Virus record (IMG/VR): IMGVR_UViG_3300042545_000332
Span: 1-42,489 of that record
DNA from: a virus
Reading direction: 5' to 3' (one strand)
DNA length: 42,489 bases
A model generated the notes under the pieces. It did not search any database. It was not told where the DNA came from and saw nothing but the letters and a program-made list of their open reading frames with translations. A program made the position numbers and the translations under genes. This document shows, piece by piece, positions 15,694 through 26,700 of this stretch (positions are counted from its first letter, which is position 1; each line of letters opens with the position of its first letter).

Positions 15694-16821
15694 ATGGAAA
15701 ATTATCAAGTAAAGTTGGTAGACTTTGAAGAAAAGTCTGTCCAAGAAGTAGAGGAGACTTTACTAAAAGTACACGAGGAAAAGACAGGCATACCTCAAAT
15801 TGAGGAGTCTGAAGAAATTAAGTTAGAGATTCCAGCTGAACCCGACACAGTTAATGGAATCTCAGGAGGAGAGCAATCAACTCCACAAGCACCATCATTT
15901 GATGATGCAGACGTTCTTTCATATATCAAAAGCAAGTACAACAGGGATGTTAATTCCATGGAAGATTTGTTTAAGCCCATTGAGTCTAATCAGGAATTAT
16001 TACCTGAAGATGTTTCAGCATTCTTAAAATTTAAGAAAGAGACAGGCCGTGGCTTAGATGACTTTTATCGTGTTAACCAAGATTTCTCTAATGAGAAGCC
16101 GGAGCGTTTAATCGCTACGTATTTAAAAGAGATGAACCCTGAGTTAGATGATGACGACATCCAATATGAGATGTCTGATAGATTTGGATATGATGAGGAG
16201 ATGGATGAGGAAAGAGATGTCAAAAAGAAAAAGCTTGCATTTAAAAAAGAACTTACTAAGGCAACAAGGTATTTCGAGGATCAAAAAGAAAAATACAGAG
16301 CACCAATTGAGTCGATTGGTAAACAATCTGTTTCTTCTCAAGACCAAGAAGAATTGCAGTCTTATAAGCAATACATGAGTCAGCTTACTGAGCAACAACA
16401 GGAGCAGACAAAGAAGTCTGAATTTTTTGTTCAAAAGACAAATGAATTATTTACTAATGAATTTGAAGGTTTCAAATTCGGAATTGGTGATAAGGAGTTA
16501 TCTTGGAAACCATCAAATGCAGAGGACTTAAAAAACAAACAGTTGGACTTATCTAAATTCTTCAACAATTTCGTTGATGAAAAAGGATACATTAAGGATG
16601 CGAAAGAGTATCATAAAACTATAGCTGTTGCTATGAACAGAGATGCATTTGCCAAGTTCTTTTATGAACAAGGTAAATCAGATGCCATTGATGAGACTGC
16701 TAAACAAAGCAAGAACATTGATATGGGATCAGTTCGTACAACAGGCCAACCAATAGATAAGGGTGGCTTTAAGATAACAGCTATGGATAATGATCACGGA
16801 AACAGACTTAGAATAAAATAA
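15694..16821 (+). CDS. Probable scaffolding protein
   Basis: A 375-residue, highly charged (Glu, Lys, Asp), low-hydrophobicity protein just before the major capsid gene, the usual place of the capsid scaffold. The N-terminus is acidic; DDADVLSYIKSKYNRDVNSM (about 71-90) starts a helical region, followed by a Lys/Glu-rich coiled coil (about 160-260) and a C-terminal part (DMGSVRTTGQPIDKGGFK) that might bind the capsid shell. No protease domain is seen. The role is inferred from position and composition. Confidence 0.7.
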   Translation: MENYQVKLVDFEEKSVQEVEETLLKVHEEKTGIPQIEESEEIKLEIPAEPDTVNGISGGEQSTPQAPSFDDADVLSYIKSKYNRDVNSMEDLFKPIESNQELLPEDVSAFLKFKKETGRGLDDFYRVNQDFSNEKPERLIATYLKEMNPELDDDDIQYEMSDRFGYDEEMDEERDVKKKKLAFKKELTKATRYFEDQKEKYRAPIESIGKQSVSSQDQEELQSYKQYMSQLTEQQQEQTKKSEFFVQKTNELFTNEFEGFKFGIGDKELSWKPSNAEDLKNKQLDLSKFFNNFVDEKGYIKDAKEYHKTIAVAMNRDAFAKFFYEQGKSDAIDETAKQSKNIDMGSVRTTGQPIDKGGFKITAMDNDHGNRLRIK

Positions 16822-16848
16822 TTTTCTAACCAAACAAAATTTACAATT

Positions 16849-18261
16849 ATGGGCTCAGTACAATCCGTACCTGGCTTTGCTTTAACCCCTTCGGCGGTAA
16901 AAGCAACATTGCCAACCAACTACATTACCAACTTCGATTTCATGAACCAGTATCTTCCAGATACTTATGAGAAAGAATTCGAGCGTTATGGTAATCGTTC
17001 TATTGCATCTTTCTTACGTTTAGTAGGAGCTGAGATGCCGTCTAACTCTGACTTAATTAAGTGGGCAGAACAAGGACGTTTACACACTAAATATACTAGT
17101 GTAACTACTACTGCTGTTGTAGGAGCTGATACAGCTACTTGGACAGTTGCTGATGCTGGAGTTAACTGTAACTTCCGTGTTAATCAAACTGTATTCTTAT
17201 CTGCTAACGCAGGTTCTGCTTCTGACAAAGCTGTTATTACTGCTGTTAACTCATCTGCTAACACTTTCACAGTAGCTTACTATGCTGGTGGTGGACAAAC
17301 TATCGCTGCTTCTGCTGTTTCTACTGCATTCGTTTATGGTTCTGAATTCACTAAAGGATCAACAGGAATGATTGGTTCATTAGAGTCTGAAGATTTATTC
17401 TTCGAGAACAAGCCTATTATCATTAAGGACAAATACTCAGTATCTGGTTCTGATATGGCTCAAATTGGGTGGGTTGAAGTAACTTCTGAGAATGGTGCTA
17501 CTGGATATTTATGGTACATCAAATCTGAGCACGAGACTCGTTTACGTTTCGAAGATTACTTAGAGATGTCAATGGTTGAAGGTGTTCCAGCTGAGGCTGC
17601 TAGTGGAGCTTTGGCTTACTTAACAGTTGCTGCTTCTCAAGTACAACCTGGTGCTGCTGGTACTGAAGGTTTATTTGATGCTGTTGCTACTCGTGGTAAC
17701 GTATGGGCTGGTGGTAACCCTACTACTTTGTCTGACTTTGATTCAATCATCCAACGTCTTGACAAGCAAGGATCTATCCAAGAGAATGTTATCTTCTTAA
17801 ATCGTCAGTTCTCTTTCGATATCGATGATATGTTAGCTTCTCAAAACTCTTATGGTACTAACGGTACTTCTTACGGTTTGTTTAACAACGATGAGAACAT
17901 GGCTTTGAACTTAGGCTTCAAAGGATTCAAGCGTGGTTATGACTTCTACAAGACTGACTGGAAATACTTGAATGATGCTACTTTACGTGGTGGTATCGTA
18001 GGTGGTGCTATCAACGGAATCTTGGTTCCTGCTGGTTCTACTACTGTATACGATCAAATCTTAGGTAAAAACGCTAAGCGTCCGTTCTTACACGTTCGTT
18101 ACCGTGCTTCTGAGACTGAAGATCGTCGTTACAAAACTTGGATCACAGGTTCTGCCGGTGGTGCTCAAACTAGTGACCTAGATGCAATGGAGGTTAACTT
18201 CTTATCTGAGCGTGCTTTATGTACTCTTGGTGCGAACAACTTCTTCTTGTTCGAAGCTTAG
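16849..18261 (+). CDS. Major capsid protein
   Basis: A 470-residue protein with features of HK97-fold capsid proteins of Bacteroidota podoviruses: an N-terminal arm (FDFMNQYLPDTYEKEFERYG), a helix-rich start, an inserted Thr/Ala/Val beta domain (about 83-170), an E-loop-like segment, and a C-terminal ending with FLSERALCTLGANNFFLFEA. Codon use is clearly unlike the neighbours: Phe TTC, Asn AAC, Tyr TAC, Ala GCT, Arg CGT and Gly GGT dominate, as expected for the most abundant protein of the infection. It is followed by a strong terminator. Confidence 0.88.
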   Translation: MGSVQSVPGFALTPSAVKATLPTNYITNFDFMNQYLPDTYEKEFERYGNRSIASFLRLVGAEMPSNSDLIKWAEQGRLHTKYTSVTTTAVVGADTATWTVADAGVNCNFRVNQTVFLSANAGSASDKAVITAVNSSANTFTVAYYAGGGQTIAASAVSTAFVYGSEFTKGSTGMIGSLESEDLFFENKPIIIKDKYSVSGSDMAQIGWVEVTSENGATGYLWYIKSEHETRLRFEDYLEMSMVEGVPAEAASGALAYLTVAASQVQPGAAGTEGLFDAVATRGNVWAGGNPTTLSDFDSIIQRLDKQGSIQENVIFLNRQFSFDIDDMLASQNSYGTNGTSYGLFNNDENMALNLGFKGFKRGYDFYKTDWKYLNDATLRGGIVGGAINGILVPAGSTTVYDQILGKNAKRPFLHVRYRASETEDRRYKTWITGSAGGAQTSDLDAMEVNFLSERALCTLGANNFFLFEA

Positions 18262-18270
18262 TAAAAATTT

Positions 18271-18300
18271 AGGGAGGGGGAAACTCCTCCCTTATTTTAT
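18271..18300 (+). terminator. Rho-independent terminator after the capsid gene
   Basis: agggagg (18271-18277) pairs with cctccct (18286-18292), loop of about 8 bases, followed by a T-rich run. It lies 10 bases after the capsid stop and would limit read-through from the heavily expressed capsid gene. Confidence 0.75.
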
Positions 18301-18323
18301 TTTAAAATTTAAATCTAAATCAA

Positions 18324-19070
18324 ATGTCAAAAGTAACTATCCAGGACAAAATGTATGTCCTAAAAAGAAAAACATTCCCTATGTCATTTATGTTGGCTGC
18401 AAGAAATACTCTTCGTAAGCCATTATTATATTTTGACGAAACAACAAATCAAAACAGAGCATTGCGTTATGCTGTTAATCAAAAGTCTCCTTTTGAGGAT
18501 GAGCAAGATGGTAATGCTATTTTACAGCCAATTATTTTTGAAGATGGTCTATTGACTGTTGGAAAGAATAACCAAGTGCTACAAATGTTCTTAACTTACC
18601 ATCCTGACAACGGAAGTTTATTTGAAGAAGTAGATACTAAAAAAGATGCATCTGCACAAATCGATTGGATGAATGTTCAGTTAGATGCTCAGTTAGCAGC
18701 TCGTACATTAGACTTACAAACTAAAGAAGCTATTGGTCGTATCTTATTAGGTACACGTGTTGATAAATTATCAAGCGAAGAACTTAATCGTGATATCTTA
18801 ATTCATGCTCGTAACAATCCACAAGAATTCTTGGATATGTTAAACGATCCTGATTTACGTTTACACAATATTGCGGCTAAAGCATTGCAAGATGGGTTCT
18901 TTACTTTAAGAAACAATAATCGTGATATCTATTTTAATTTGCCTGATAATAAAAAGAAATTAATGGGTATCCCATTTGGGGAAGATGCAGTAACATTGCT
19001 TAGATCTTACCTACAAAGTGACGATGGTATTGATTTGTATAAAATGCTAGAAAAAAAATATAGCAAATAA
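18324..19070 (+). CDS. Conserved virion or head-auxiliary protein
   Basis: A 248-residue soluble protein between the capsid gene and the ring proteins. The first 100 residues are beta-rich with a repeated MYVLKRKTFPMSFMLAARNT-type opening; the rest is helical, ending in LLRSYLQSDDGIDLYKMLEK. A gene of this type follows the capsid gene in related phages, but I do not know its function; an auxiliary head protein or assembly factor is plausible. It is isolated between two terminators, so it has its own transcription unit or depends on read-through. Confidence 0.6.
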   Translation: MSKVTIQDKMYVLKRKTFPMSFMLAARNTLRKPLLYFDETTNQNRALRYAVNQKSPFEDEQDGNAILQPIIFEDGLLTVGKNNQVLQMFLTYHPDNGSLFEEVDTKKDASAQIDWMNVQLDAQLAARTLDLQTKEAIGRILLGTRVDKLSSEELNRDILIHARNNPQEFLDMLNDPDLRLHNIAAKALQDGFFTLRNNNRDIYFNLPDNKKKLMGIPFGEDAVTLLRSYLQSDDGIDLYKMLEKKYSK

Positions 19071-19073
19071 TAT

Positions 19074-19100
19074 AGGGAGGACAAAAGTCCTCCTTTTTTT
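19074..19100 (+). terminator. Rho-independent terminator
   Basis: ggaggac (19076-19082), loop aaaa, gtcctcc (19087-19093), then seven T. This is a textbook structure placed just after the 18324 gene's stop. Confidence 0.85.
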
Positions 19101-19101
19101 A

Positions 19102-19109
19102 TATCTTTG
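19102..19109 (+). promoter_or_regulatory. Promoter -7 box directly before the ring-protein gene
   Basis: TATCTTTG fits TAnnTTTG and lies between the terminator above and the ATG at 19115, only five bases away. Transcription would then start at or beside the ATG (leaderless), or the real start is the ATG at 19142. The same octamer precedes the gene at 30944. Confidence 0.5.
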
Positions 19110-19114
19110 TCATC

Positions 19115-19807
19115 ATGATAAATTCGGTGAGAAATACTGTAATGTCCATTCTTAACAAGGATAATAATGGATATATAACTCCTGAAGAATTTAACTCGTT
19201 TGCTAAGCAAGCACAGTTAGAAATCTTCAATCAATATTTTGTGGACTTTAAAAACTCTAAACTAGAGGATTTTAAAGGAATGGAGTCATCAGGCTACTCT
19301 GATATAACTAAGCAGATGGACCAAACCATTGACTATTTTTCTAAAAATGTGCCATTGGTTTATGATTCCCCATCTCAAACATTTGCAATGCCTGCTGATT
19401 GGTTCTTGCTTAATGCATTGTATTACAACCAAAAAGAGATTGAGCATGTGGACCAAAGAAACGTCTATAAATTGCTACAATCTAACTTAACAGCACCAAA
19501 TACATTGTATCCTGCATATGTTATGCAAGGAGATAATATGACTATTTACCCATTAACAATTGTTAATAATGTCGAAACATATTATGTTCGATTCCCATAT
19601 GACCCTAAGTGGACATATACGTTAGTTAATGGTAGCCCATTGTTTAACCAATCGGCTGGTGATTATCAAGACTTTGAATTAACTAAATCTGATTTCCCTA
19701 AACTTGTTATTAAGATTTGCGAATATGCTGGTACTAGTATTAGAGAGCAAGAGGTAGTATCTGCTGCTAAACAACAAGAAGTTTACATGGATCAAATGGC
19801 ACAATAA
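19115..19807 (+). CDS. Connector / ring protein 1-like
   Basis: A 230-residue protein that begins the head-tail connector genes. Residues 14-25 (NKDNNGYITPEE) fit a 12-position EF-hand-type loop (N1, D3, N5, G6, I8, E12), followed by a helix FNSFAKQAQLEIFNQYF. This opening is common to adaptor or ring proteins of crAss-like phages. The middle is beta-rich (FAMPADWFLLNALYYN) and the C-terminus helical. A second possible start is the ATG at 19142 (residue 10). Its stop overlaps the next start by one base (TAATG), so the two proteins are probably made together. Confidence 0.7.
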   Translation: MINSVRNTVMSILNKDNNGYITPEEFNSFAKQAQLEIFNQYFVDFKNSKLEDFKGMESSGYSDITKQMDQTIDYFSKNVPLVYDSPSQTFAMPADWFLLNALYYNQKEIEHVDQRNVYKLLQSNLTAPNTLYPAYVMQGDNMTIYPLTIVNNVETYYVRFPYDPKWTYTLVNGSPLFNQSAGDYQDFELTKSDFPKLVIKICEYAGTSIREQEVVSAAKQQEVYMDQMAQ

Positions 19808-20703
19808 TGACTCAAGAAGAATATTACACCAATAACGGGACAAATCCACAGGATAGCAATTGGGGATCATATCAAAATGTGACATTAAAGGATGTTGTTA
19901 ACAACTTCCAATTAATGTACATGGATGACGGTGACCTTTTGAATAATATCAATAGGTATAAGATTCTATTCCATGCTAAGCGTGCTCTTCAAGAATTACA
20001 ATATGATGGCAATAGAGTTATTAATACATTGCAACTTGATGTTGGTGATGACTTAAAATTTGTATTGCCTCCAGACTATGTCAATTGGGTTCGTATCTCT
20101 TTATTTTGTGGAGGTGTACTTTATCCGATGAGCGAGAATATACAAGCGAACTCATCAGTAGAATTTCTTCAGGACCAATATTATAATATTCTTTTTGATG
20201 AAGATGGAGAAGCATTAATAGGTACATCTAAATTAGATGAATCTAGAATACTTGGAATCAACCAATGTTATTGTGAAAACAATGATCAATGGGGATGGTA
20301 TATTGATGGCTTATGGTATTTTAATTATCCGGGTGGACAATACTACGGATTAAATACTGAGACTGCTAATTCAAACCCAACATTTACAATTAATAAAACC
20401 CAAGGGGTTATTAACTTTAGCACAGGCGTTCATCGTAGGTCAGTAGTATTAGAATATATATCTGATGGACTATACGGATTAAACGATGAAGATATTCCTG
20501 CTCCTAAACTTGCAGAAGAATATTTTTATTCATACATTAAATGGGCAATATTAAATACTAAGGCTAATCAGCCTGAGTACATTATTAATAGAGCACGTAA
20601 AGAAAAAGTATCCAATTGGAGAAATACTAAAATTAGATTAAGCAATTTACACCCTGGCCGATTATTAATGAATATGAGAGGTCAATCTAAGTGGATAAAA
20701 TAA
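19807..20703 (+). CDS. Connector / ring protein 2-like
   Basis: A 298-residue protein resembling the second adaptor or tail-tubular protein of podoviruses: an N-terminal helical region (INRYKILFHAKRALQELQYD) with a beta-strand-rich part (LQLDVGDDLKFVLPPDYVNW), a tryptophan/glycine-rich loop, and a C-terminal helical end (SYIKWAILNTK, INRARKEK). It would join the portal to the tail. Coupled to its neighbours by a one-base overlap upstream and a directly abutting start downstream. Confidence 0.7.
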   Translation: MTQEEYYTNNGTNPQDSNWGSYQNVTLKDVVNNFQLMYMDDGDLLNNINRYKILFHAKRALQELQYDGNRVINTLQLDVGDDLKFVLPPDYVNWVRISLFCGGVLYPMSENIQANSSVEFLQDQYYNILFDEDGEALIGTSKLDESRILGINQCYCENNDQWGWYIDGLWYFNYPGGQYYGLNTETANSNPTFTINKTQGVINFSTGVHRRSVVLEYISDGLYGLNDEDIPAPKLAEEYFYSYIKWAILNTKANQPEYIINRARKEKVSNWRNTKIRLSNLHPGRLLMNMRGQSKWIK

Positions 20704-23700
20704 ATGGCAGAATTACAAAGAAACTTTTTGCAAGGGATAATGAACAAGGATCTCGATCCTCATTTCCTGCCTGATGGACAATATCGTGACGGATTAAATA
20801 TAATTGTTGCTGATTCAGACGGAGGATTTGTGGAAATTGATGGTTCCAATAATGGGTCTGTGCAAAACTATCTTGGTAATGAATTACAAAACACAAGTTT
20901 AGGATTGACTAATGCTCAATGCATTGGGTCAATATCTTACGAGGCTAATAATTTAATTTATTGGCTTGTCGCTTCGGATACAGCTGATGCTATTTATGAG
21001 TACAATGAAAATTTAGGGTTAACAACGATTGTTTTAAAGGCTACTAAAACTACACCAACAACACCGTCAATTTTAAACTTCAACAAAACATTCTACGTTA
21101 CAGGGATAAATTATATCAATGGATTATTATTTTGGACAGATAATTACAACCCTCCACGTAGAATTAATATTGAGCGTGCAAAGAATTATGGTGTAAATGG
21201 ATTTACTGAGGAGGATATTAATGTAATCGTTGCACCTCCTCTTCATGCTCCAAATATAGCATTAACATTAGATGGGAGTGCTAATAATTTAGAAAATAAA
21301 TTTATTTATTTTTCATATCGATATAAATACATTGATGATGAGTATAGTGCATTATCTCCATTTTCTTCTGTAGCCTTTTTTCCAAAACCTTATGAATTTG
21401 ACTATGGTGTATCTGAAAATATATCAATGGTTAATCAGTATAATAAGGCAACCATTTCATATAATACAGGAAGTAAAAATGTAAAAGAAATACAATTAGT
21501 ATTTAGAGATACTCTTTCTTTAAATACTTATGTAATAGATAATATTGACAAGGCTGCAAATGGGTTTTCAGACAATGTTGATGAACAATTTATATTTTCA
21601 AATAATAAAGTATTTACTATTCTTGATCCTAATCAAATAAATAGATTGTTTGATAATGTGCCATTAAAAGCTAAATCTCAAGACTTAATTGGTAGTCGTT
21701 TAGTATATGGTAACTATACACAATTTTTTAATTTAGTTGATTGCGATGCTGAACCAATTGCCCCTGCATTTTCTTTAACTTATAATATTGCAACCATAGG
21801 AGCAACTCCTATGCCAACTTTTAAAAGTAATAGAGACTATGAAGTAGGGATTGTTTATTTAGATGATTATGGTAGAAGCACAACAGTTATAACTCCAACT
21901 GACAATACTAATACTATTTTTATACCACCAGCATATGCAAAATATTCTAATAGTTTAAGAGTTACAATTTCAAAAGATTTTAAACCGCCATGTTTTGCTA
22001 CATATTATAGAATCGTTTTAAAACAAAACAAGCAAGACTTTTATAATATATTCCCATTGACTTATTTTTCTGATGGGGAATTTAAATGGTTTTTATTAAA
22101 TCAAGCTGATGTTGATAAAGTTCCTGTTGGTACTTATTTATATTTCAAAGATTATACTTCAACAAGTACAGATATACAATATAAAATATTAGATGTTGTT
22201 TCAAAAAGTGCTAACTTTTTAAATGATAGTAGATCACAGCCTGCTGGAGTTTATTTTAAAATAAAAATAGATGCTAATTTATTGCCTCTTGTATATTACT
22301 ACAATTTTACCAATATAACATTAAGTACTAATGCAATTGAACCTGTAAATAACATGTATAGTGTTGCTGAAAATGCAATATTTTATGGAGTTGGTATAGC
22401 AGGAGATATGGTAACTGCTCCAGGTAATGTATATTCTGGTGTTAATGATATACGATTTAAAATTGAAATATCAGATACTAATAAATTTAAATATTATGCA
22501 TTTTTATTAGGTACTCCATATACTTATGTAAATGAAGTTACCATTACTCCTGGATCAAATCAAACATTATCTTATACATATAATAGTATTACTTATTCAT
22601 GTAACATACGATTTAATTCTATTACTAATCTTGTATTAAAAGATTATTGGATAGTTAATTGTAGAAGCAATGGAAGTCTTAATATTTTTGGAGGTAAAAC
22701 AAATTACTCATCTACTGCATCAGATTGTCCATATGGTTTTGTTACAGGAACTAATTGGAATTTAAATGGTGGATATGCTGGGGATAGAGAAATAAAAGCA
22801 GGAGCGGTTCTTACAATAAAAATGAAAGAACCTAATAATGGCAATACTACATCAACACAAACATTTTTAGCAAGTAAAGATTATGTAAACATTGAAGAAT
22901 GGTTTATTGAAGGAAATATTTATGCTAGTTGGGTTCAATATCAAGGAGCCCTTAGTATTGGTCCTAAAAATGTATGTTTTAGAAGAATACATAATTTTCA
23001 ACTTTATTCAGGAAATCAATATAGGTGTAGCCAAGGAGGTGTAATTAATTCAACAACTTTGGATTATCCTGTATTTATGTGGATTTTTGGATTTACTACA
23101 GGATCAGGACCAACTATGGAAGTTACTTTTGATTTTCAAGAATCAGAATATCCATCAATTTTTGAAACAGTCCCAACAGACAATAACCAAGATATATATT
23201 ATGAGCTTTCGAACACGTATCCTATTATCGGTGGCAATCACTATGGAAATGCTCAAGATCAAGTTATTGGAGTTGATCCGGCAATAGTTGATTTAAATAA
23301 GATTTATAACATAAATGAAAATTTAGATTTTAACGCTTTTGCTTGGGGTAATAATGTGGAGAGTTATCGCATTAGAGATGACTGGAATGCAGCCACAATG
23401 GAATTTAGTCCAAGGGCTAATTCTACTGTTGAAGGATATGAGCAACAAACGCTTGTTCAAGCTTTGACATATAGTGGTGTATACCAACAAACAACAGCCA
23501 TAAATAGATTAAATGAGTTTAACTTATCATTAGGTAACTTTAAATATTTAGATAGATTCTTTGGATCTATAGAAAAAATATATGCAAGAGACACAGATTT
23601 AGTAGTGTTACAAGAAAATAAAATATCTAAAGTCCTTTACGGTAAAAACTTATTAAGTGACTCTACCGGTGGTGGAGTGGTTGCATCTATTCCTGAAGTA

Positions 23701-26700
23701 TTAGGAACACAGATTTCATATGTTGGCGAGTATGGAATAAGTAATAATCCTGAAAGTTTTGCTATTTGGGGTAACAACTTATACTTTACAGATGCTAGAC
23801 GTGGAGCTGTTCTTCAGTTAGCTGAGAATGGGCTATTTGAAATATCATCTAATGGTATGAAGAACTGGTTCAAAGCTAATCTAGACCCAGCAACACAAAA
23901 GCTAGGAATGTTTGATCCTTACTTTGAGCATTATGTTTTAGCTAATAATGACCAAGCTGTACAATATTGTGTATTTAGTGTTAACGAAGATGCAATTAAT
24001 TTTAGTACAGCAGCTGTAAACAATCAAGATGCATTTAATATTGAGTCTAATAACGAATGGTATATTGAGGTTCCAACTAATAATTGGTTAACATTAACTC
24101 CATTATATGGAAATGATAATACATTAATTAAGTATAGTGCACTTGTTAACACAGGAGCACAAAGAAGTGTTACTGTACTTGTTAGAGGGTGTAACGCAAC
24201 TTATGATATTGTATTTACTCAAGCAGGGATAACAACTACCACAACTACAAATGCTCCTTGTCAATTATATCAAAACCAAACAGCAAATCCTTTGCCTGGA
24301 ATTAGTTATACAAGATGCGATGGTGTTACTTTTACTAATAGAACCATTGGTAGTGGAGCAACAATATGCGTACAATATGAAACTTTAGGTGGATTCAATT
24401 CGCAATATTTAACTTTAGTAAGTGATTGTATAACTCCAACAACTACAACTACAAGTACAACTACTACTCAAGCTCCTATAATAACTTCAACTACAACATT
24501 CCCAGGATGTCAAGAGTGGAGAAATGAGTCAGATGAGGAAGCGATAATAACTTATACGCCATGTGGAAGTAATACGCCTGTAAGCAATTATGCTTTAGCA
24601 ACTACTTCTAGCGTATGCGTTGTTTATGGTTCATTAACTGTTATATCTGGAGGCACAGTTACTTTGGTTGGAAATTGTTCAGCCCCTGCTACTACTACAA
24701 CAACTAGTACAACTACGCTGCCAACATATTATTATTATGTTTTACAACCATGTGTTGGTGGAGCAAATGTTAATATTAGAACTACTACAGTAATAGCAGT
24801 TGGCAGAGCCGTTCAAATAGGAAATGATTGTTATACAGTTACAGGAAATGCGAGTGTAAATACTAACGATTTAGTTAATACTAATCAATATGTGGATTGC
24901 GAGATTTGTCAATCTTTCACGCCATCTACAACAAGTACAACCACAACAACACAGGCACCATTAACGTATTATTACTTTAATGCAACAAGATGTTATGATG
25001 GAACACCGGTTGTGGTTCAAAGTTTGACTGAATATCCAACAGGGGTAGTTGCTTTCTCTTCAGCTACTAACTATTGTTATACTATATTAGGGGAGTCAGT
25101 TGCACCTGCAATTGATGAAGTTAACTCGCTTGTGGATTCATGTTTTGAAATTCAATGCGAAAGTCCAGATATACCTTCTACTACAACTACAACTACTCTG
25201 CCTCCATACAATTATTATGCAGCAGAACCATGTGGCGGTGGAGAAGTAATTAGTATTAGAACTACATCAACTATAACTTTAGGTAAAGTAGTTCAAATAG
25301 CAGGATTTTGTCATACAATAATTGCTATAACAGGAGTTAATCCTAATGATTTAATTGATACAACTGAGTATATAGATTGTTTTGATTGCGGATATATTCC
25401 CCCATCAACTACAACTACTACTACTGAGGCTCCATATTATTACTTTAATGCAACAACATGTTATGATGGGACACCTGTTGTAGTTCAAAGTTTAACAAAT
25501 TATGTTCTTGATACAGTTGCTTATTCATCATTTACAAATCTTTGTTACACAATAGGTTCAGCGGCTGTTGGCCCTGCAATTGATGAGGTCAACTCAACAG
25601 TTGATAATTGTTTTAATGTAATATGCGGTAGCCCTTCCCCACCTACTACTACTACCACAACCACTGCTTCATTGCAATGGTATCAATTAACTAAATGTTC
25701 AGATAGTAGTATAGACTACTCAGCAGGTTATGCAGCTGGATATGCTTCAATAAATTCTCGTGTTACTGACTTTGGCTCTAATCCTTGGATAGTTACTAAT
25801 ATATATTCTTCAGATCAAGGTGGATCAGGGTTATTTATATTTAACACTGGTTTTACAGGATGTCCTGAAATTACTACTACTACAAGTACGACTACTTTTC
25901 AACCTATTTGGTATGAGGTAACTAATTGTCAAGATGGCACTATACTTAATTCAATTAGTTATCCAGCTTTAACTTTTGATTTTGGTCAAAGAGTTACTAT
26001 ATCGGGTGTTAATTATGTAGTAACAGATTTTTATGTAGCTAACCCTGGAGGAATTTTATATCCAATTGTTCAAACAGGATTGATAGGATGCCCTACTACA
26101 ACGACTACAACGAGTGCTCCTACAACGACTACTACAACTGTAGCTCCTGCGACAACTACAACAACACAAGCACCTGCTACTACAACTACTCAAGGGCCAA
26201 CTACTACTACAACTAGTACAACAACTCTTCAGACAGTTTGGTATCAACTTGCTCGTTGTTCTGATGGGGGAGTTGTTAATTCAATTGGATATACCATTGG
26301 TTCATTTAGTATTGGAAATAGGGTGACAATAAGTGGAATAACATATGTAATTATAGATTTCTTTACTAACAATCCGGGTGGAACTCAGTATACACTTACT
26401 TCTACAGGATTGACAGGATGTCCTCCTAACACTACTACAACAACTACATGTAATCCTACTGCTAATTGGCAGTTTAATGGTAGTTACAATTGTTATGGAA
26501 CATGTAATAAATATCAAGTAGAGCAGGATCAAAACCCTTGTTCTCCAACATATAACCAAACTCGCCAAGGCTCAGTAGTAGAATTTAATTCTACATTCTG
26601 TGGAGGATGTTGTGGTCAATCTACAGCGGCAAACTGGACTAATGAAGGTGGTGCATATTGCGACAACTGTGTATCTAAGCAATTACAACGTGATACTAAT

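Noticed and set aside
16144-16434. Leu/Phe-rich minus-strand frame resembling a membrane protein
   Set aside because: It is antisense to the Lys/Glu-rich scaffold-like gene; reverse reading of such codons gives Leu/Phe runs.
11015-20703. Stop-codon reassignment as seen in some crAss-like phages
   Set aside because: Genes end cleanly at TAA, TGA and TAG (for example the capsid gene at TAG) with no in-frame stop inside conserved proteins.
26056-26568. Minus-strand Cys/Ser-rich frames (26056-26247 and 26302-26568)
   Set aside because: They are reverse-strand shadows of poly-Thr linkers and modules of the 20704 gene; their composition is fully explained by that.
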